This document shows positions 40,915 through 44,532 of a stretch of 44,532 nt of DNA, one piece after another (the first letter of the stretch is position 1; every line of letters starts with the position of its first letter). Under the pieces are notes generated by a model. It ran no database searches and was not told where the DNA came from. It saw only the letters and a program-made list of their open reading frames with translations. This DNA comes from Ruminococcus sp. (GTDB lineage: Bacteria; Bacillota; Clostridia; Oscillospirales; Ruminococcaceae), in the NCBI GenBank assembly GCA_021200415.1, contig JAJQGO010000046.1, positions 46,229 to 90,760 on the forward strand. The letters run 5' to 3'. The position numbers and the translations under genes were made by a program.

Positions 40915-40943
40915 AGTATAACACGTTCGGATTGTCAAGTCAA
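40915..40943 (-). promoter_or_regulatory. Sigma-A promoter of the ferredoxin/FrhB pair
   Basis: Minus-strand TTGACT (40938-40943), 17-bp spacer, TATACT (40915-40920). Confidence 0.75.
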
Positions 40944-41077
40944 TACACCAAAAATTGCTTGTGTAGGATTCGGCTGAAAAAAATGAAATGAAACATGAGA
41001 AAGAGAGAGAAACCGAGAATTTAAGAGAGAGATCAAGAGAATGAGGGATATAAATTAAAAAATCCCGATTTTTGCTC

Positions 41078-41106
41078 TTGACAAAAGGGAAATTCTTCGG
41101 TATAAT
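41078..41106 (+). promoter_or_regulatory. Consensus sigma-A promoter of rplM-rpsI
   Basis: Perfect TTGACA (41078-41083) and TATAAT (41101-41106) with 17-bp spacing. A purine-rich GA stretch (about 40970-41047) lies upstream. Together with the divergent promoter at 40915 this accounts for the 40876-41203 gap. Confidence 0.9.
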
Positions 41107-41112
41107 AATTCT

Positions 41113-41190
41113 TGCACTGTCAAGAGGATTGAAATCTCTCCTGAATCATGGAGATATATAGATAATATACTTGACGAAAATATTTTTTAT
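41113..41190 (+). promoter_or_regulatory. Candidate ribosomal-protein L13 leader
   Basis: The ~90-nt leader can pair GTCAAG (41119-41124) with CTTGAC (41170-41175), enclosing a TCTCC/GGAGA hairpin (41137-41154). L13 leaders that bind the r-protein are known in Firmicutes; whether this is one cannot be decided by eye. Confidence 0.45.
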
Positions 41191-41203
41191 GGAGGAAAAA
41201 ACT

Positions 41204-41632
41204 ATGTCAACTACACTGGCAAAGCCTCAGGAAGTAACCCGCACTTGGTACATCCTCGACGCTGAGGGTCAGTCCCTCGGTCGTGTTGCAGCTAAGGCAG
41301 CTCACATTCTCAGAGGTAAACACAAGCCCACATATACTCCCAACGTAGACTGCGGCGACCACGTAATCGTTATTAACTGCGCTAAGGCTGTCCTCACGGG
41401 CAAGAAGCTTGAGCAGAAGAAGTATTACTGGCACACAGGCTGGATTGGCGGTCTTAAAGAGGTTTCCTACAAGGATCTTATGGCTAATCAGGCTGACAGA
41501 GCTATGATGATCGCAATTAACGGAATGCTCCCGAACAACTCCCTCGGCAGAGCGCAGCTCAAGAGACTCAGAGTTTACAAGGACGCTAACCACAAGCAAG
41601 AGGCTCAGAAGCCCGTTGCTTACACATTATAA
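41204..41632 (+). CDS. rplM: 50S ribosomal protein L13
   Basis: 142 residues, the usual length. The start is 41204 (MSTTLAKPQEVTRTWYILDA) with GGAGG before it; the ORF from 41171 is longer but not real. Motifs: GQSLGRVAAKAAHILRGKHK, DCGDHVIVINCAKAVLTGKK and NGMLPNNSLGRAQLKRLRVY. Binds 23S rRNA early in assembly. Operon with rpsI, 17 bp apart, as in most bacteria. Confidence 0.98.
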   Translation: MSTTLAKPQEVTRTWYILDAEGQSLGRVAAKAAHILRGKHKPTYTPNVDCGDHVIVINCAKAVLTGKKLEQKKYYWHTGWIGGLKEVSYKDLMANQADRAMMIAINGMLPNNSLGRAQLKRLRVYKDANHKQEAQKPVAYTL

Positions 41633-41649
41633 CGAGGAGGCAGGCTTAA

Positions 41650-42051
41650 ATGTACGAATCAAAAGTTAAATATTACTACGGTACAGGCAGAAGAAAGCAC
41701 TCTGTAGCAAGAGTCAGAATCTATCCCGGTACAGGAAATGTTACAATTAACGGCAGAAGTATTGACAATTATTTCGGTCTTGAAACGCTCAAGCTTATCG
41801 TTCGCCAGCCTCTCGCTCTCACAGATAACCTTGAGAAGTTCGACGTTGTCTGCACAGTTACAGGCGGCGGCGTTACAGGTCAGGCAGGAGCAATCAGACA
41901 CGGTATCTCAAGAGCGCTTCTGGAATTTGACGCAGAGCTTCGCCCTGTCCTCAAGAAGGCAGGATTCCTTACTCGTGACCCGAGAATGAAGGAACGTAAG
42001 AAATACGGTCTTAAGGCTGCTCGTCGCGCACCTCAGTTTAGTAAGAGATAA
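41650..42051 (+). CDS. rpsI: 30S ribosomal protein S9
   Basis: 133 residues. [49 protein letters not shown] and the C-terminal [17 protein letters not shown] are S9 signatures; the C-terminal tail reaches the P-site tRNA. GAGGAGGC precedes the ATG. Confidence 0.98.
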   Translation: MYESKVKYYYGTGRRKHSVARVRIYPGTGNVTINGRSIDNYFGLETLKLIVRQPLALTDNLEKFDVVCTVTGGGVTGQAGAIRHGISRALLEFDAELRPVLKKAGFLTRDPRMKERKKYGLKAARRAPQFSKR

Positions 42052-42093
42052 TTTAAGCTTTGGCTTATCAATTCTTGCATTCATAAAAAAAAT

Positions 42094-42125
42094 CACTCCG
42101 TCCAATTGGGCGGAGTGTTGTTTTT
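42094..42125. terminator. Intrinsic terminator after rpsI
   Basis: CACTCCGTCC / GGGCGGAGTG stem (42094-42117, one G-T pair) followed by TTGTTTTT; A-run on the other side. Confidence 0.88.
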
Positions 42126-42152
42126 GTGAAAATTTCTATTTTTCAGTGGATT

Positions 42153-42794
42153 CTATTTTTTTTCATATGTAACTTCCAGTCCTTGATCAGGATGATAATG
42201 CCATGATACACGCAACTTATCATATTCTTCAGAAATTGTTCCATCAATAGCTCTTGTTTCACTCATTTTAGAATATAAAGACTCTGGCAAACCCAACGCT
42301 TCATTGATTTCCTTGATACCTGAGATTGCCGCTGAAACAGAAATAGAAGACAAGTAGTCACTGTCAAGATTCAATGGATTTGTATCCACCTTAATATAGC
42401 TTTGATCAGTGCCATATGAAAACCATGACTCTTCGCTATATTCAACAACCAGTCTTTCAAAATCCGGACCGGCTGCTTCCACTGTTACATTACAGGTTGA
42501 AGTTATTCCATTAGACGCTGAAGCTAAAATAGTGCAACTGCCCTCCGAAACGCCCTGAACCTTTCCATCTGTAACAGTCGCAATTTCCTCATTGGAAGAA
42601 GTCCACGTCAGTACCGTTTCAGTCGCATCTGACGGCATAACCGTTGCTGTAAGTGTTGCTGATTCGCCTACTTCCAGTATTATAGACGAGTTATCCAAAA
42701 TAACCGTTTCTACACTCACCGAACCACATCCTACCAAAGATGCACCTATGCTTATTAACAATGTAGCTAATAACAAAACAACTGATTTTTTCAT
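42153..42794 (-). CDS. Lipoprotein with Big_2 immunoglobulin-like domain
   Basis: The start is placed at 42794 (MKKSVVLLLATLLI) with GGAGG upstream; the longer frame reads through a promoter. Lipobox LVGC near residue 22. Residues ~27-110 are a bacterial Ig-like (Big_2) domain: ILEVGESATLTATVMPSDAT, LTWTSSNEEIATVTDG, KVQGVSEGSCTILASASNG. The C-terminal ~100 residues are unrecognised. A surface-exposed, membrane-anchored protein. Base composition looks more AT-rich than the ribosomal and glycan genes nearby, which may indicate a different origin. It has a poly-T promoter module. Confidence 0.85.
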   Translation of the reverse strand: MKKSVVLLLATLLISIGASLVGCGSVSVETVILDNSSIILEVGESATLTATVMPSDATETVLTWTSSNEEIATVTDGKVQGVSEGSCTILASASNGITSTCNVTVEAAGPDFERLVVEYSEESWFSYGTDQSYIKVDTNPLNLDSDYLSSISVSAAISGIKEINEALGLPESLYSKMSETRAIDGTISEEYDKLRVSWHYHPDQGLEVTYEKK

Positions 42795-42827
42795 TATCAA
42801 ATCCTCCAAATTTATTTTTATATCAAT

Positions 42828-42862
42828 ATTATAATTCCCCATTGTGACAAAAAAAAAAAAAA
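42828..42862 (-). promoter_or_regulatory. Poly-T / TATAAT promoter module (copy 1)
   Basis: On the minus strand a T14 run (42849-42862) is followed by GTCACAATGGGGAATTATAAT, with the -10 at 42828-42833. The same ~35 bp recur before the gene at 43764-44408. Confidence 0.6.
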
Positions 42863-42912
42863 TGGTGATAGTTTTGTGAAAATCGTGTGTTCCTCCCATC
42901 TAAAATTCGTAC

Positions 42913-42941
42913 TTGACAACCGTTTCAATCTATGCTATAAT
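42913..42941 (+). promoter_or_regulatory. Consensus sigma-A promoter of the DUF2798 gene
   Basis: Perfect TTGACA (42913-42918) and TATAAT (42936-42941) with a 17-bp spacer; start near 42948 and a 155-nt leader. Confidence 0.9.
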
Positions 42942-42951
42942 AATAGTAATG

Positions 42952-43087
42952 CTCTCGTAGATTTTGAGAGATAAAATTTAATATTGACAAACGACACACG
43001 TTTTACCTCATATGGTATGTAAATCTGATTACGGTACACTGCGTATTTGGATTTGTGCATGGTAATTAACGTGTGTTTTTTTGTCGT
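42952..43087 (+). promoter_or_regulatory. Candidate attenuator-type leader of the DUF2798 gene
   Basis: ACACACGTT (42994-43002) pairs with AACGTGTGT (43068-43076), closing a long imperfect hairpin (about 42994-43076) whose inner part pairs AAATC with GATTT and ATTACG with CGTATT. The stem is followed by T7 (43076-43082). An additional ACGAC/GTCGT pair (42991-42995 with 43083-43087) could hide the U-tract. A small CTCTC/GAGAG hairpin lies at 42952-42971. The arrangement before a ribosome binding site suggests termination control. Confidence 0.5.
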
Positions 43088-43103
43088 CTAAGGAGAAATA
43101 ATT

Positions 43104-43697
43104 ATGCCAAGAAACCAATTTCAAAGATGTATTTTCGCACTGCTGACCGTCATTATTACGGTTCATGGCTACGTTTTCTACAGCCTCTACGTAATTAACG
43201 GCAGCACCCTCATGGAGCTTACCGGCGAATCCAGAGTCATTGCCGCAATTAACGCACAGGGCGGAGTTTTGATGCTGAACCACATGGTTCCCATCTGGGC
43301 AATCGTTCTGGTGGAGTTCTGCTTCGCCTACTGCCTTGAGGTCTTTTTGGGCAGTCCCGCTTCGTTCCGCCTTGCAAGCAAGGTGTTCGATGTCCGCACA
43401 ACGCATCCCGTTATTTTTGAAACGGCTATCATCTGCGCTACTGTGGGAATTATGTGTCCCGTCATGAGCTTTATTGCCGCATGGCTTTACTACCCCTACT
43501 ATGAGGGATTCTCGATTTTCACGCTTCTTGCTAATTGGCTGAAGCTCGTGTGCTACAACTTCCCCTTTGCGTTTTTCAGTCAGCTGTTTTTCATTCAGCC
43601 GTTTGTACGTAAGGTATTTGGTATTTTGTTCCGCAAGCAGATTAAGGCTGCCGAGTCCGAGGACAAACACGCTCAGGCTCAGCCGGCTCCAATGTAA
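43104..43697 (+). CDS. DUF2798 family membrane protein
   Basis: 197 residues with four membrane helices, two per DUF2798 repeat: FALLTVIITVHGYVFYSLYVI and the second pair around FETAIICATVGIMCPVMSFIAAW. The C-terminal block NFPFAFFSQLFFIQPFVRKVFG is a family signature. Function is unknown; homologues are widespread in bacteria. AAGGAGAAA precedes the ATG. It has its own consensus promoter and an unusual structured leader. Confidence 0.9.
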   Translation: MPRNQFQRCIFALLTVIITVHGYVFYSLYVINGSTLMELTGESRVIAAINAQGGVLMLNHMVPIWAIVLVEFCFAYCLEVFLGSPASFRLASKVFDVRTTHPVIFETAIICATVGIMCPVMSFIAAWLYYPYYEGFSIFTLLANWLKLVCYNFPFAFFSQLFFIQPFVRKVFGILFRKQIKAAESEDKHAQAQPAPM

Positions 43698-43711
43698 AAT
43701 CAACATCACGC

Positions 43712-43746
43712 AAAACCCCCTCCCGAATCATTCGGGAGGGGGTTTC
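43712..43746. terminator. Strong intrinsic terminator
   Basis: AAACCCCCTCCCGAA pairs with TTCGGGAGGGGGTTT around a 3-base loop; strong GC stem between the converging genes 43104-43697 (+) and 43764-44408 (-). Confidence 0.92.
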
Positions 43747-43763
43747 TTATATCAGTACTTTCC

Positions 43764-44408
43764 TTACACTTCTTCCTTCTTTTCATCTGCTGCAAAATCT
43801 TCCGAAGCAACCGACGTTCCTCGCAGCAATTCACACAACTCATCCATCTTTTGAAGCTGAGCATCTGCAATTTGCTTTTCTTCCTGAAAATGCTCTGTTT
43901 GCTTTAGCCAACGATATTCTTCGCTATGGATTCTGCACAGGCGAATGCCAAAAAGAAGACTAAGCATTGCCCCAAAACCGCCGATTAAACAGCCCAATTC
44001 TCTGGCAATTACTTCCGTATTTGTTCTTACTCCATCACTTAAGTTTCTTATAGAATTATTGATATCAACTGTTTTTTCATAAATATATGTATAGAAATCA
44101 CCTCCAAACGAAGCATTGTCGGAATCCCAATTATAATAGCCCTCTACCGCTCCCTGTCCAAGTACAATTGCGAAAATCATCAAGCACACGCCCACTGCAA
44201 TTCCAGCCCAACACATCCACACGCTAAAGGTACAGGACTTGCTGTACTTTTTTAGCAAACTTTCAGGTACAGGTGATTCATTCATACTATCCTCTTGTTC
44301 CGCCTGCGATTCATTCACGCTGTCCTCTTGTTTCAACTGCTGCAAACATTCTTCACAATAAAGCCCATCTCCCGGGAATTCCTTTCCGCAGTTCATACAA
44401 TAAGCCAT
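43764..44408 (-). CDS. Zinc-ribbon membrane protein
   Basis: About 214 residues. The start is at 44408 (MAYCMNCGKEFPGDG) with AGGAG upstream; an in-frame GTG at 44417 is the alternative. A zinc ribbon with CMNC and YCEEC at the N-terminus, an acidic linker, then two membrane helices (SVWMCWAGIAVGVCLMIFAIVLG and LGCLIGGFGAMLSLLFGI) and a charged C-terminal tail. The segment between the helices is about 60 residues and may lie outside. Function unknown. AT-rich like the Big_2 gene, and with the same promoter module. Confidence 0.75.
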   Translation of the reverse strand: MAYCMNCGKEFPGDGLYCEECLQQLKQEDSVNESQAEQEDSMNESPVPESLLKKYSKSCTFSVWMCWAGIAVGVCLMIFAIVLGQGAVEGYYNWDSDNASFGGDFYTYIYEKTVDINNSIRNLSDGVRTNTEVIARELGCLIGGFGAMLSLLFGIRLCRIHSEEYRWLKQTEHFQEEKQIADAQLQKMDELCELLRGTSVASEDFAADEKKEEV

Positions 44409-44417
44409 TATCTCCAC

Positions 44418-44495
44418 TCCTATCCATTATTTTTCATAAGTGTTTCAAAGCCGCCGTTTCATGAAATTTACACAAAACTAACGTCTTATAATCAC
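44418..44495 (-). other. Leader region of the zinc-ribbon gene
   Basis: AT-rich, between the -10 element and the start codon; nothing recognisable beyond the AGGAG ribosome binding site. Confidence 0.5.
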
Positions 44496-44532
44496 ATTAT
44501 AATTCCCCATTGTGACAAAAAAAAAAAAAAAA
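44496..44532 (-). promoter_or_regulatory. Poly-T / TATAAT promoter module (copy 2)
   Basis: The minus strand reads a T-run of at least 16 (44517-44532, cut by the window end), then GTCACAATGGGGAATTATAAT, identical to copy 1 at 42828-42862. -10 at 44496-44501; it is followed by an ~85-nt leader of the zinc-ribbon gene. Confidence 0.6.

Noticed and set aside
43029..43709. 226-codon open frame on the minus strand
   Set aside because: Antisense to the DUF2798 gene and running through its promoter leader; no motifs.
1..44532. tRNA, rRNA, insertion sequences, phage genes
   Set aside because: No cloverleaf, rRNA segment, transposase or integrase motif was noticed on either strand.

Overview
The window looks like chromosome of an anaerobic, spore-forming-lineage Gram-positive of the Ruminococcus / Oscillospiraceae type. 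The evidence is three dockerin-bearing secreted proteins (two of them a GH10 xylanase and a GH9 cellulase), the yabP-yabQ-divIC-yabR block with a sigma-E-like promoter, lipoproteins with acidic and Thr-rich linkers, BspA-type leucine-rich-repeat surface proteins, and many strong AGGAGG-type ribosome binding sites. No tRNA, rRNA, CRISPR array, insertion sequence or phage gene was seen.

Layout. 1-5266 (+): an operon-like run of cell-surface genes: the 3' end of a choline-binding-type repeat protein with a transglutaminase-like domain, a lipoprotein, an MBOAT O-acyltransferase with its DHHW/AlgJ-like partner, and a dockerin protein. 5320-7128 (-): a Na/phosphate cotransporter-PhoU protein behind a structured leader RNA. 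7492-13036 (-): glmS followed by two BspA-like LRR membrane-anchored proteins. 13305-17778 (-): GH10 xylanase and GH9 endoglucanase, both with almost the same C-terminal dockerin. 18161-21026 (+): rsmE, a small Cys-rich acidic membrane protein, a 43-residue EF-hand micro-ORF, and proS. 21096-24379 (-): secG, rnr and a lipoprotein. 24631-26199 (+): yabP, yabQ, divIC, yabR. 26233-39312 (-): a tightly packed 12-gene exopolysaccharide/capsule operon. 39598-40875 (-): a ferredoxin plus FrhB-like pair typical of glycan loci. 41204-42051 (+): rplM-rpsI. 42153-44532: a Big_2 lipoprotein, a DUF2798 membrane protein and a zinc-ribbon membrane protein.

How the genes fit together. The polysaccharide operon starts with rfbA and rfbB (dTDP-4-keto-6-deoxyglucose), has a thymidylate-kinase homologue next to them, a DegT-family sugar aminotransferase, two different ATP-grasp ligases, an initiating sugar-phosphate transferase, an SDR epimerase, a GT4 glycosyltransferase, a Wzy-like polymerase, a polysaccharide pyruvyltransferase and a Wzx flippase. 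The set suggests a Wzx/Wzy glycan carrying an amino-deoxysugar, possibly amide-linked to an amino acid or similar acid by the ATP-grasp enzymes, plus pyruvate ketals. rfbC and rfbD are absent from the window, which fits an amino sugar rather than rhamnose. The neighbouring MBOAT/DHHW pair and LRR and repeat proteins make the whole window rich in cell-surface functions.

The least explained signals are RNA- and promoter-level: a three-way-junction-like leader before the Na/Pi transporter, a long imperfect hairpin with a U-tract before the DUF2798 gene, a structured leader before the GH9 gene, a poly-T promoter module shared by two AT-rich surface-protein genes, and the EF-hand micro-ORF. Coordinates of starts were adjusted where a good ribosome binding site and homologous N-terminus disagree with the longest reading frame. 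All functional names rest on motif recognition by eye; no database search was run.
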